Origin: CAYNVQ01 sp964400735 | Lineage (GTDB): Bacteria; Acidobacteriota; Aminicenantia; Aminicenantales; Aminicenantaceae | DNA: 64,000 bases | Assembly: GCA_964400735.1 (NCBI GenBank) | Contig: CAYNVQ010000005.1 | Location: forward strand, 124,001-188,000 | Reading direction: 5' to 3' | Part shown: positions 47,552 to 55,171 of the stretch, one piece after another | Position numbering within the stretch: the first letter of the stretch is position 1 | Layout of the letters: every line of letters starts with the position of its first letter | The notes under the pieces: model-generated | Seen by the model: the letters and a program-made list of their open reading frames with translations, nothing else | Database searches by the model: none | What the model was told of the DNA's origin: nothing | Translations under genes and position numbers: made by a program

Positions 47552-48909
47552 GCCTGAAAAATCCGAACATCCGTATTCAGCTTGTCCTGTGGAATGCGGT
47601 GGTCCTTTTGTTCATTCTCAGTTCGGTATTTTTTGGTATCTATATTCTTATGCAGAATAAACTGGAATCCATGGTGAGAGGCAAGCTGGATGATGGTTTT
47701 CAAACGTTGGAAGACGTTGTCCTTAATTCAGAAGGGGATATCTGTGACTTTTATCATCTGGGTCAAGATATCCTTTTTCAAATCCTAAAAGATGATAAGC
47801 CGGTGTACCAAACAGAGGCCTGGACAGAGGCCGGCTGGACAGCCAAGATCCAAAAAGACCAGATCGATCCAATCGGGACATGGAAGACCGATGATAACCG
47901 TGTGTTCAAATTGAAAAAAGGAGAAGTGCCCGAATACGGTTTTGAGATCCTTTATGCTTTCGATGCCACTGACACCAGCGAAAGTAAAAAAAGTTTGGCC
48001 GCGATTTTATTAGCCGGGATTCCTGTGGCATTTCTGCTTGCCCTCGGGGGAGGATTATTTCTGGCTGGACGGGCCCTTTTGCCTGTCAAGACTATCACCC
48101 GAAAAGCCAAACAGATTACGGCCGAAAGCCTTTCAGAACGCCTGCCTGTTCAGAATCCTCATGACGAAATCGGCCATCTCACCGCTGTCTTCAACGACAC
48201 GCTGGCCCGGCTCGAGAATTCGTTCGAACAACTCCGCCGTTTCACGGCCGATGCTTCCCATGAACTGAGGACTCCTCTGACCTCCATCCGCAGTGTCGGG
48301 GAGGTCGCCCTACAAAAACCAATGGATAAAAAGTCCAGTCAAGAAGCCATCGGAAGCATGCTGGAAGAAACCGAGAGGCTGACGCGTCTGGTGGACAACC
48401 TTTTAATCCTGGCAAGAGGGGATGCCGGAAAAACTAAGCTTGTGACGCGTTCCTTGGATATAAACGTCTTGGTCAAGGAAGTCGTCGAAGAACTTCGCGT
48501 TCTTGCAGAGGAAAAAAATCAAACCCTGTCCGCCTCTTTCCGCGCACCTGTTATGGCCTTGTCCGATGAACAAACGCTGCGCCTGGCGGTATCCAACACC
48601 CTCCATAATGCCATCCGGTATACCCCAAAAGGGGGAGGGGTGGAGATTTCGACAGGATCGGCAGAGAACGGAAAAGTCGTTATCGATATCGTCGACAACG
48701 GACCGGGGATTCCGAAGAGCGAGCGGTCCAAGGTATTCGAGCGGTTTTACAGGATCGATAAGGCAAGATCGCGGGCAGAGGGGGGCGCCGGTCTGGGGCT
48801 GGCTATAGCCAGGTGGGCTGTAGAGGTTAACGGAGGGGCTATCGCCTTTCTGGATAAGAAGGGGCAAGGGACATACTGCCGCATCGTCCTGCCTGCCTTA
48901 AATTCGTGA
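47548..48909 (+). CDS. Membrane sensor histidine kinase (453 aa)
   Basis: Two transmembrane helices (about 11-32 and 152-172) flank a periplasmic domain of about 120 residues. HAMP (LPVKTITRKAKQITAESL), HisKA (FTADASHELRTPLTSIRSV with the phospho-accepting His) and HATPase (NTLHNAIRYTP, DNGPGIP, GAGLGLAIARW) domains follow. All catalytic boxes are intact. It is translationally coupled to the response regulator. The periplasmic domain has no recognised ligand motif. Confidence 0.92.
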   Translation: MSLKNPNIRIQLVLWNAVVLLFILSSVFFGIYILMQNKLESMVRGKLDDGFQTLEDVVLNSEGDICDFYHLGQDILFQILKDDKPVYQTEAWTEAGWTAKIQKDQIDPIGTWKTDDNRVFKLKKGEVPEYGFEILYAFDATDTSESKKSLAAILLAGIPVAFLLALGGGLFLAGRALLPVKTITRKAKQITAESLSERLPVQNPHDEIGHLTAVFNDTLARLENSFEQLRRFTADASHELRTPLTSIRSVGEVALQKPMDKKSSQEAIGSMLEETERLTRLVDNLLILARGDAGKTKLVTRSLDINVLVKEVVEELRVLAEEKNQTLSASFRAPVMALSDEQTLRLAVSNTLHNAIRYTPKGGGVEISTGSAENGKVVIDIVDNGPGIPKSERSKVFERFYRIDKARSRAEGGAGLGLAIARWAVEVNGGAIAFLDKKGQGTYCRIVLPALNS

Positions 48910-48965
48910 TCTCCTTCCGCTCTAGCCGTCCGGTCGCGGATTTTGTGAATCTTGAGCAAATTGTT

Positions 48966-48994
48966 TTGACTCTATAGACGGAGAATGCTATCTT
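48966..48994 (+). promoter_or_regulatory. Promoter upstream of the cytochrome pair, with a short inverted repeat
   Basis: TTGACT (48966-48971), a 17-base spacer, then TATCTT (48989-48994), 88 bases before the cytochrome gene. TAGAC (48976-48980) and GTCTA (48996-49000) form a small inverted repeat around the -10, a possible site for the neighbouring response regulator. Confidence 0.5.
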
Positions 48995-49081
48995 AGTCTA
49001 CAGGGCTTTGATACGGATTATAAAATTCCTGAGAGTCCTTTTGGCTGAACGGCCTAAAATTCAATAACGAGGAAAGTAAAC

Positions 49082-50239
49082 ATGAAATCTGAAAAGAGAT
49101 ATATCTATATGATTATCCGGATGGCCGGCTTAATGGTCATGGCGCTCTGGCTGTTGCTGCCTTTACGAGCTGAGCCTCAAGAAGATAGTGGAGAAATGAG
49201 GTCGGGCCAGGAAATTTTTCTGTCATCCTGTGCAGCCTGCCATGGAGCGGATGGAAAGGGGCAATCCCAGAGCCGGGTCGGTTTTGACGTTCCCTTTCCT
49301 GATTTCTCGGACTGCAATTTTGCGACCAGGGAACCGGATGCTGACTGGGCAGCGATCGTTTTCCAGGGCGGACCGGTTCGGGGGTTTTCCCGTTTGATGC
49401 CAGCCTTCGGAGGGGTCCTGACCTTGGAGGAGATCGCCAAGGCGGTCGGGTATATAAGGTCATTCTGCCCGGATAATAGCTGGCCGCGAGGAGACCTCAA
49501 CCTGCCCCGGCCGATCATGACAGAAAAAGCTTTTCCCGAAGATGAGGCGGTCATCAATTTCTCTGTCGGAGAAAAGCTTGATTCCATCTCAGGAGAATTC
49601 GTATATGAACAAAGATTCGGAGCCAGGAATCAGCTTGAGATGGTCGTCCCTTTTGGGTGGCGAGAAATGGCGCTGCCGGGTGAAAATGGGGATGCCACCG
49701 ACTGGACATCCAATTTAGGAGATGTGGCTTTGGGTATGAAACGAGTTCTGTTTCATAGCATGGAATCCGGATCTATATTTAGTGCTGCCGCTGAAATCGT
49801 CCTTCCTACAGGCGATGATGCGGCAGGTTTCGGCAAAGGGACCTTTGTCTTCGAGCCCTTTTTCTCTTACGGACAGATTCTTCCCTCGGATTTTTTTCTC
49901 CATTCCCAGTTGGGATTTGAGATTCCCTTTCAGAAAAGCAAAGCGGAGAATGAAGCCTTTCTGCGCCTTGCTCTAGGGCGGACGTTCACCACCGGTGGGT
50001 GGTGGGGCCGTGCTTGGTCACCTATGCTCGAGGTGCTGGCTTCCCGTGAGCTGGTCTCCGGCGAGGACATCGCATTGGACCTTCTGCCTCAAATCCAGGT
50101 GACTTTGAATGCCAGGCAGCATGTCATGTTGAATGTCGGTGTTCGCATTCCTGTGACAGACGCTTCGAGCCGAAATTTTCAGGTGATGGTTTATCTGCTC
50201 TGGGATTGGTTCGATGGCGGATTTTTTGAAGGGTGGTAA
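49082..50239 (+). CDS. c-type cytochrome fused to an outer-membrane-barrel-like domain (385 aa)
   Basis: A signal peptide (about 10-31) is followed by a single-haem cytochrome domain with CAACH (50-54), GQEIFLSSC before it and LMPAFGGVLTLEEIAKAVGYIRSF after. From about residue 165 the protein is rich in amphipathic strands (FSVGEKLDSISGEFVYEQRFGARNQLEMVVPFGWREM, FFLHSQLGFEIPF), resembling the transporter/outer-membrane family found with aromatic-degradation genes. The last residues FDGGFFEGW end in aromatic residues, as barrels often do. A haem domain joined to a barrel suggests electron passage at the outer membrane; this is inference. Three bases separate it from the multihaem gene. Confidence 0.78.
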   Translation: MKSEKRYIYMIIRMAGLMVMALWLLLPLRAEPQEDSGEMRSGQEIFLSSCAACHGADGKGQSQSRVGFDVPFPDFSDCNFATREPDADWAAIVFQGGPVRGFSRLMPAFGGVLTLEEIAKAVGYIRSFCPDNSWPRGDLNLPRPIMTEKAFPEDEAVINFSVGEKLDSISGEFVYEQRFGARNQLEMVVPFGWREMALPGENGDATDWTSNLGDVALGMKRVLFHSMESGSIFSAAAEIVLPTGDDAAGFGKGTFVFEPFFSYGQILPSDFFLHSQLGFEIPFQKSKAENEAFLRLALGRTFTTGGWWGRAWSPMLEVLASRELVSGEDIALDLLPQIQVTLNARQHVMLNVGVRIPVTDASSRNFQVMVYLLWDWFDGGFFEGW

Positions 50240-50242
50240 ACA

Positions 50243-51850
50243 ATGGAATATAAGCGGATACTTTCAATTTTTTTGGGTTCATTAATATTATCGACCGCGG
50301 CGGCGGCGCAGATACCGCAACTTTTCCTCACCTCTGACCGCTGCATATCCTGCCATAACGGTCTGGTGACGCCGGAAGGAGAAGATATCTCTTTTGGTGT
50401 GAATTGGCGTGCGTCCATGATGGCAAATTCTTCGCGGGATCCCTACTGGCAGGCAGCGATAAGGCGGGAAACTTTGGTGCATCCTTCAGTGGAAAGTGCG
50501 ATTCAGCATGAATGTGCGGCCTGTCATATGCCGATGAGCCGCTATCTGGCTAAGGTAAGCGGCACTCAAGCCAAGGTCTTTGCCAATTTTCCCGTTATTC
50601 GCGCAGCGACACCCGCCGCTCAGCTCGCAGCCGATGGGGTATCCTGTTCCATGTGCCATCAGATCCGGAAAGACAAGTTGGGCACCGAAGAGAGTTTCAC
50701 GGCTGGATTTGTGGTGGACACTAAGACGTCTCTCGGTCAAAGAGAGATTTTCGGGCCTTATGATGTGGATAAAGGGAGACAATCGCTGATGCGCTCCTCG
50801 GCCCAGTTCATTCCTCACCAAGCTCTCCATATCCAGAGCTCGGAACTTTGCGCTTCCTGCCACACTTTGTACACCCATGCCTTCAATGAAAAGGGAGAGG
50901 TGATAGGTGAACTTCCCGAACAGGTCCCCTACCTGGAGTGGAAGCACAGCGCTTACAAAGATAAACAAAACTGCCAGTTCTGCCATATGCCGGTCGTAGA
51001 AGGCAAAACCCATATCACGGCGATTGTAGGAAAGGACAGAGAAGAAGTATCCCGGCATGTTTTTAGAGGGGGCAACTTTTTTATACCAGAGATTCTCAAT
51101 CGCCACCGGGATGAGCTGGGAGTGGCCGCCCAGCCTCAGGAACTTAACGTCACCTCATTCCGGACGGCAGAACGCTTACAATCTTACACAGCGAAGTTAG
51201 AGCTGAAGAGTGTAGACATCAAGGAAGAACATCTAGAGGCCAAGGTGATCATCACCAACCTAGCTGGCCACAAGCTCCCATCAGCCTATCCGTCGAGGCG
51301 GGTTTGGATTCATTTGGCGGTCTACGATGGAAACGACGAAATCGTTTTCGAGTCGGGCCGGTTCAATCAAGATGGGTCCATTCAGGGTAATGACAATGAC
51401 ACCGATCCCGATCGATATGAGCCCCATTACAATGTAATTGTCAGTCCTGACCAAGTCCAGATCTACGAAGGGATCCTGGCTGCGCCTGAAGAAAAGGTGA
51501 CCACCGTTCTATTGAGCGCGGTCCAATATATCAAAGATAACCGCTTACTGCCGGATGGCTTTGACAAAACCACAGCGGAGGAGGATATCTCTGTAAAAGG
51601 CTCCGCCGCTGAAGACGGCGATTTTGCCGGAGGGGGCGACGCCCTGAGCTTTCGGGTGCCGGTCCGAGGGCACCGAGGGCCTTTCCGCGTCGAATCCGAA
51701 CTCTGGTACCAGCCCATCTCCTACCGCTGGGCCCATAATCTCGAGCAGCAGAGTGCAGCGGAAATCGACCGCTTCATTTCCTACTACAACGAATTTTCTA
51801 AGGCTTCAGGCATCGTCCTGGCTTCGGACAAAATCGTGGTGAAAGAGTGA
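50243..51850 (+). CDS. Pentahaem exported cytochrome c (535 aa)
   Basis: A signal peptide (about 4-22) leads into a protein with five CXXCH sites: CISCH (34-38), CAACH (91-95), CSMCH (135-139), CASCH (203-207) and CQFCH (244-248). The C-terminal half (270-535) has no haem and looks beta-rich (LELKSVDIKEEHLEAKVIITNLAGHKLPSAYPSRRVWIHLAV). That NLAGHKLPSAYPSRR stretch is typical of multihaem proteins of the cytochrome c554-like group. It is cotranscribed with the cytochrome-barrel gene, and both follow a two-component system. Likely role: periplasmic or surface electron transfer to an unknown acceptor. Confidence 0.85.
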   Translation: MEYKRILSIFLGSLILSTAAAAQIPQLFLTSDRCISCHNGLVTPEGEDISFGVNWRASMMANSSRDPYWQAAIRRETLVHPSVESAIQHECAACHMPMSRYLAKVSGTQAKVFANFPVIRAATPAAQLAADGVSCSMCHQIRKDKLGTEESFTAGFVVDTKTSLGQREIFGPYDVDKGRQSLMRSSAQFIPHQALHIQSSELCASCHTLYTHAFNEKGEVIGELPEQVPYLEWKHSAYKDKQNCQFCHMPVVEGKTHITAIVGKDREEVSRHVFRGGNFFIPEILNRHRDELGVAAQPQELNVTSFRTAERLQSYTAKLELKSVDIKEEHLEAKVIITNLAGHKLPSAYPSRRVWIHLAVYDGNDEIVFESGRFNQDGSIQGNDNDTDPDRYEPHYNVIVSPDQVQIYEGILAAPEEKVTTVLLSAVQYIKDNRLLPDGFDKTTAEEDISVKGSAAEDGDFAGGGDALSFRVPVRGHRGPFRVESELWYQPISYRWAHNLEQQSAAEIDRFISYYNEFSKASGIVLASDKIVVKE

Positions 51851-51893
51851 ATAATGTTGCTTGGCTGCGCTAACTTCCTCATTATAAAGAAGA

Positions 51894-52676
51894 TCAGGAT
51901 AAATGCCTTATTGTTTTTGCCTTTAAACTGCTCATTTTTCCTATGAAATGGAGAGTGTAAGATTTCCTTGGTTCTCGCAATTCATGAATCTCGTTTGTTT
52001 TTTCTATTTTTCTGTGTACTGCTTTAACGCCAAGCTCATTTTTTATTTTTTCGACAAAATCCTTACTGCCTATGGCAATGCTCTCCGTCCAACAACTATC
52101 CCTTGCCAAATTACCTTTATGAAGTGAATCTTCTATCTGTTTTATGTAATTTTCTTTAAGCTTTTGTTCGCTTTCAACACAGAGTAATTCTTGTAATTTC
52201 AATTTATTTATTAGCCTGTATCGCTTTCGATTACTCAAGATTTCGTTGTATCCTGTAAAAGGCCAGTCTGCAGGGTGGTTCACTACTCTAGCCCTTACCA
52301 TATTTAAATCAATATATACCATACATTGATGAAGGTGTTTTTCGCCTTGGATGGCAGTTGCATGATAGTGATCTTCCCAGAATGCACCTCTACGTCCTTT
52401 TCTCTGATTGTATTCTCTTGCAGTTCTGCTTGCCACAAGAAGTATCGACCTAGGAATCACATATTTCCTGCCATCATCGTAAACGAGCAAATGGATATGG
52501 TTCGAAGTAATGGTATAGTTTAAGATGATCAAACCGTATCTTTTTTTTGCTTCGAACAACCACTGGACCCATCTCTTTCGATCCTTGGAGAATTTTAGTA
52601 AAAAGTCTCTATTATGGCACCTCTGTGTGAGATGCCATATGTTCCCCGGTATATGATACAATTTTGCTCGTGCCAA
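51894..52676 (-). CDS. REP-associated tyrosine transposase-like protein (Y1/HUH family, about 260 aa)
   Basis: A Y1 transposase domain begins at LARAKLYHIPGNIWHLTQRCHNRDF. It continues with the HUH pair in SNHIHLLVYDD, the catalytic Tyr in TAREYNQRKGRRGAFWEDHYHATAI, and VYIDLNMVRARVVNHPADWPFTGY. The C-terminus is the helical tail of RAYT proteins. The frame continues upstream to 52826, but that part is made of a small tandem repeat and is not protein-like. A TTG at 52676 with AGAGAGGT five bases upstream starts exactly where the family begins. Such proteins are usually single-copy or domesticated and act on short palindromes. Confidence 0.75.
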   Translation of the reverse strand: MARAKLYHIPGNIWHLTQRCHNRDFLLKFSKDRKRWVQWLFEAKKRYGLIILNYTITSNHIHLLVYDDGRKYVIPRSILLVASRTAREYNQRKGRRGAFWEDHYHATAIQGEKHLHQCMVYIDLNMVRARVVNHPADWPFTGYNEILSNRKRYRLINKLKLQELLCVESEQKLKENYIKQIEDSLHKGNLARDSCWTESIAIGSKDFVEKIKNELGVKAVHRKIEKTNEIHELREPRKSYTLHFIGKMSSLKAKTIRHLS

Positions 52677-52777
52677 TTTGACCTCTCTTTTAAAGGGACG
52701 ATTTTGCAGCCGAAAATTCTCATCTAAGCCGAATAAAGAAGGTATAAGATTTGGATTTTGTTTATATTCTAGAAGTT

Positions 52778-52838
52778 CTGGCAGCCAAGCAAGAATATGA
52801 ACTGGCAGCCAAGCAAGAATATGCAAGCCAGAATATGC
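52778..52838 (+). repeat. Short tandem duplication upstream of the RAYT gene
   Basis: A 22-base stretch at 52778-52799 recurs identically at 52802-52823 (period 24), followed by a partial third unit (AAGCCAGAATATGC, 52825-52838). Probably a local slippage product. Confidence 0.7.
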
Positions 52839-52864
52839 AACAGCCGTTATTTTTTAAACGGAGC

Positions 52865-52909
52865 TTGACATGACGACATCTGTCGTCTATTATGGACGAC
52901 AAATGTCGT
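52865..52909 (+). promoter_or_regulatory. Promoter with two palindromic operators (BlaI/MecI/CopY-like pattern)
   Basis: TTGACA (52865-52870), a 17-base spacer, then TATTAT (52888-52893). The spacer is filled by the perfect 16-base palindrome GACGACATCTGTCGTC (52872-52887). A second copy, ACGACAAATGTCGT (52896-52909), lies immediately after the -10. Both have ACGACA-N2-TGTCGT symmetry, the type of dyad used by BlaI/MecI/CopY winged-helix repressors. Repression by a dimer on each site is the natural reading. It drives the gene at 52925. Confidence 0.65.
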
Positions 52910-52924
52910 TGATTGGAGATCGTA

Positions 52925-53995
52925 ATGACTAAAATGATCAAATATTATAACTTAGCGTGCTTTCTATTATTTATATTTTGTCTCCTGACTTGCTGCGGCC
53001 CGAAACAAGACGAGGTGGAAGCTAAGCTATTTTCTCTTAAAAAAGTCCTGACGATAGATACAGAGGACAATAAAACAGCGGAAATGGGGCTGACCGATAT
53101 CAGGCATTTCGATATCGACTCAGAAGGGAGAGTATTCATTGCCAATCTGAAAGCAAAAGAAAGTTACATTTTCATATTGAATAGAGATGGCAGCCTCCTA
53201 TCTGTGTTCGGAAGAAATGGGCAAGGGCCAGGAGAACTTCAATCCCCGATGGAATTAATCGTCTCAAATCAGGATGAGATATTTATTACGGATAGGGGAA
53301 AGGCAGTCGTGTTCAGCAACACCGGTCAGTTCATAAAAGAATATCGCATTGACAGCGATTACCAGAAAATTATCCCCTTGGCTAGAGATAGGTACTTGGC
53401 CATAGCCGTGAAGCTGAACGAAGACTTATCCCAGACTTTTCAGGTGATACTATGTTCATCTGGGTTCAAAGAACTCAAAACTCTGGATAGTTCAAAAATC
53501 GAGAGCTTTAAAAAAGCCGTCAAAGTCAATATCATTCCTACGCTCGTATATTGGGAGAGCTCGGATAGCCATATCTATACGGGGAATACGGATGAATATG
53601 AAATCCGAGTGTTCGATTTTGACGGACAACTGATAAGAACTATTAGAAAAGAATACGATGCTGTGACATTGTCTAGTGAAGATAAAGAAAAATATGAACA
53701 GCAATTACAGAGATATCCCCCCGAAATAAGGGAGAGTTTTTACATCCCTGATGCGTTCCCTCCGTTTAGAAACATCGTTGCAATGGGCGACAAGTGGTTG
53801 TTTGTACAAACCTATGAAGAGTCAAATGAAGGAAGTCCTCTGTATGATATTTTTAACGAAAAAGGAGAATTCATCGGCAGGACTGAATTCGAAGGGTATC
53901 AAGTGAAATTCAAAGAGAATCGCGTCTACTGCCTCAAGCAAAAAGAGAACGGATACAAAGAATTGATTGTATACCAGATGACATGGGATAAATGA
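52925..53995 (+). CDS. 6-bladed beta-propeller lipoprotein (about 356 aa)
   Basis: The N-terminus is a lipoprotein signal (YYNLACFLLFIFCLLTCCG, lipidated Cys about residue 21). Propeller repeats follow: IRHFDIDSEGRVFIANLK, FGRNGQGPGEL, LIVSNQDEIFITDRGKAVVFSNTG. Its close structural relative in this window is the gene at 34294. The ATG at 52925 follows GGAG at proper spacing; a TTG 12 bases earlier is less likely. The promoter with two operators lies directly upstream, so expression is tightly controlled. Its stop overlaps the start of a 52-residue zinc-ribbon protein. Confidence 0.82.
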   Translation: MTKMIKYYNLACFLLFIFCLLTCCGPKQDEVEAKLFSLKKVLTIDTEDNKTAEMGLTDIRHFDIDSEGRVFIANLKAKESYIFILNRDGSLLSVFGRNGQGPGELQSPMELIVSNQDEIFITDRGKAVVFSNTGQFIKEYRIDSDYQKIIPLARDRYLAIAVKLNEDLSQTFQVILCSSGFKELKTLDSSKIESFKKAVKVNIIPTLVYWESSDSHIYTGNTDEYEIRVFDFDGQLIRTIRKEYDAVTLSSEDKEKYEQQLQRYPPEIRESFYIPDAFPPFRNIVAMGDKWLFVQTYEESNEGSPLYDIFNEKGEFIGRTEFEGYQVKFKENRVYCLKQKENGYKELIVYQMTWDK

Positions 53996-54150
53996 TCCTA
54001 GCCTGGGAGCCGTTCTTTTATCTGCTTATGTTTGGTATACTGGTTGCCATAGGTGTTACCTGGAGGTGCCCTACCTGCTGTGCCTTCCTGGGCAGCCCCT
54101 TCAACATCCGCTTTTGCCCGCGCTGCGGTATCAGCTTTATCGATAAATAA
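53992..54150 (+). CDS. Translationally coupled small membrane protein with zinc ribbon (52 aa)
   Basis: The ATG overlaps the TGA of the propeller gene (ATGA at 53992-53995). The product is MILAWEPFFYLLMFGILVAI as one transmembrane helix, then GVTWRCPTCCAFLG and IRFCPRCGISFIDK: two CPXC knuckles forming a short zinc ribbon at the C-terminal side. It is too short for most gene finders, but overlap, codon use and the paired cysteine motif support it. Probably a membrane accessory of the propeller lipoprotein. The function is unknown. Confidence 0.6.
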   Translation: MILAWEPFFYLLMFGILVAIGVTWRCPTCCAFLGSPFNIRFCPRCGISFIDK

Positions 54151-54280
54151 TCCGGGCTAGAAGCTTCAGCTGTTCTTGATGCGAAGATGAGCTTTCAGAC
54201 ACAAGGATGACAGAGATAAAAATATATCTAGTATCGCGACTTTTAATATCCGGAAAACTGATTCTGAAATTCTGTGGGAT
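54151..54280. other. Gap before the att-like site
   Basis: 130 bases with no gene. The region between here and 54716 (over 500 bases) holds only the att-like copy, a possible integrase remnant and the promoter at 54554. Confidence 0.5.
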
Positions 54281-54305
54281 TTATAATGCCGAAGAGGGGA
54301 TTCGA
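54281..54305 (+). mobile_element. Partial copy of the tRNA-Leu 3' end (candidate att site)
   Basis: Identical to 59915-59934 over 20 bases, then one mismatch, then four more matching bases (59936-59939). The matched sequence is the 3' end of the tRNA-Leu gene plus six bases beyond it, in the same orientation. The intact tRNA lies 5.6 kb to the right with its 3' end facing this copy. This is the geometry left by tyrosine-integrase insertion into a tRNA gene. Confidence 0.6.
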
Positions 54306-54404
54306 TAACATATGATTTAATAATTCAATTAAAATCAAGTATTTATGACGTATGTTATTTATAATAAAAAAAATCATGCTTTGAATTGGTTTAAACTGTT
54401 TTAA

Positions 54405-54455
54405 GTTATTTTGAGACTTTTTGCACCCAGATGGTCCCAAAATGGTCCCAACTGA
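54405..54455 (+). pseudogene. Possible remnant of an integrase C-terminus
   Basis: A short open stretch reads VILRLFAPRWSQNGPN then TGA (54453-54455). WSQNGP-type endings are known from tyrosine recombinases next to tRNA attachment sites, but a 16-residue piece can be coincidence. Weak evidence; only its location 100 bases inside the att-like copy gives it weight. Confidence 0.25.
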
Positions 54456-54553
54456 CTTTAGCAGCCGCTCAAGATTATATTGATAAACACAAAGGACATT
54501 CTCTGAAGTGCAATCTTGAAGAATTGTACAGGGAGGAACTTCTCCAATTTTCA

Positions 54554-54582
54554 TTGACGCAGTATCTTCCCTGTGTTATTAT
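54554..54582 (+). promoter_or_regulatory. Promoter of the RRM gene with a long leader
   Basis: TTGACG (54554-54559), a 17-base spacer, then TATTAT (54577-54582). Transcription would begin near 54590, giving a leader of about 125 bases before the ATG at 54717. Long leaders are common in cold-induced RNA-binding proteins; that link is inference. Confidence 0.5.
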
Positions 54583-54716
54583 CATCTATGTTAGAATTGA
54601 AGAGACCCACCCATTGGTAAAAACAGAACAAAATCATAAGGGATCAAGGAAAATTTTAACAAGAAAACACGGAATTCCTCCCTCAAAAAAAACTTTTACA
54701 TAAAAAGGAAACCAGA

Positions 54717-54998
54717 ATGAATATTTACGTAGGCAATTTATTACGGGAAGCCACTGAAGACGATTTACGACAGGCTTTTGAAGCATTCGGTCAGGTCACC
54801 TCTGTTAAAATCATCACAGATAGATACACCGGCGATTCGAGAGGATTCGGATTTGTAGAGATGCCCAACCATCAAGAAGCAAAGTCAGCTATTTCAGGGC
54901 TTGATGGGAAAGACTTGAAGGGGCGTACTCTTAAGGTCAACGAGGCTCGTCCTCGTGATGACCGCGGAGGTGGATTTGGAGGTAAAAGACGCTTCTGA
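54717..54998 (+). CDS. RRM-type RNA-binding protein (93 aa)
   Basis: A single RNA-recognition motif: RNP2 is NIYVGNLL, RNP1 is SRGFGFVEM, with the usual beta-alpha-beta pattern (TEDDLRQAFEAFGQVTSVKI, AKSAISGLDGKDLKGRTLKVNEA). A short Arg/Gly-rich tail (RDDRGGGFGGKRRF) follows. Bacterial RRM proteins of this size bind single-stranded RNA and are often cold-responsive. Start has AAAGGAAA at 54703-54710. It is the first gene inside the candidate island, followed by a sigma factor and KhpA, so three transcription or RNA proteins sit together. Confidence 0.9.
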   Translation: MNIYVGNLLREATEDDLRQAFEAFGQVTSVKIITDRYTGDSRGFGFVEMPNHQEAKSAISGLDGKDLKGRTLKVNEARPRDDRGGGFGGKRRF

Positions 54999-55171
54999 TA
55001 AGCGGCACTCGGATTTTCAGGAGCATAGTCAGATTTTGAATCAAAACATACTGAGAGAGCATTAGGTTTGTCCATTTGTACCTAAAAATTCGTGATATCT
55101 AGTATTCCGGTTAAAAGACCGAAAAATTCTGTTCGATTACCAGCCTCCCTTGATATGTAGAGAGAGCCTAA

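Noticed and set aside
52872..52909. Paired palindromes as a REP/BIME element acted on by the neighbouring RAYT protein
   Set aside because: The repeats fit promoter boxes exactly (spacer and just after the -10) and only this pair is visible; the operator reading explains more, though a genome-wide search could reverse this.
54243..54703. A minus-strand 103-aa ORF and a plus-strand 90-aa ORF in the gap before the RRM gene
   Set aside because: They overlap the att-like copy and the promoter of the RRM gene, have no ribosome site or family pattern, and overlap each other.
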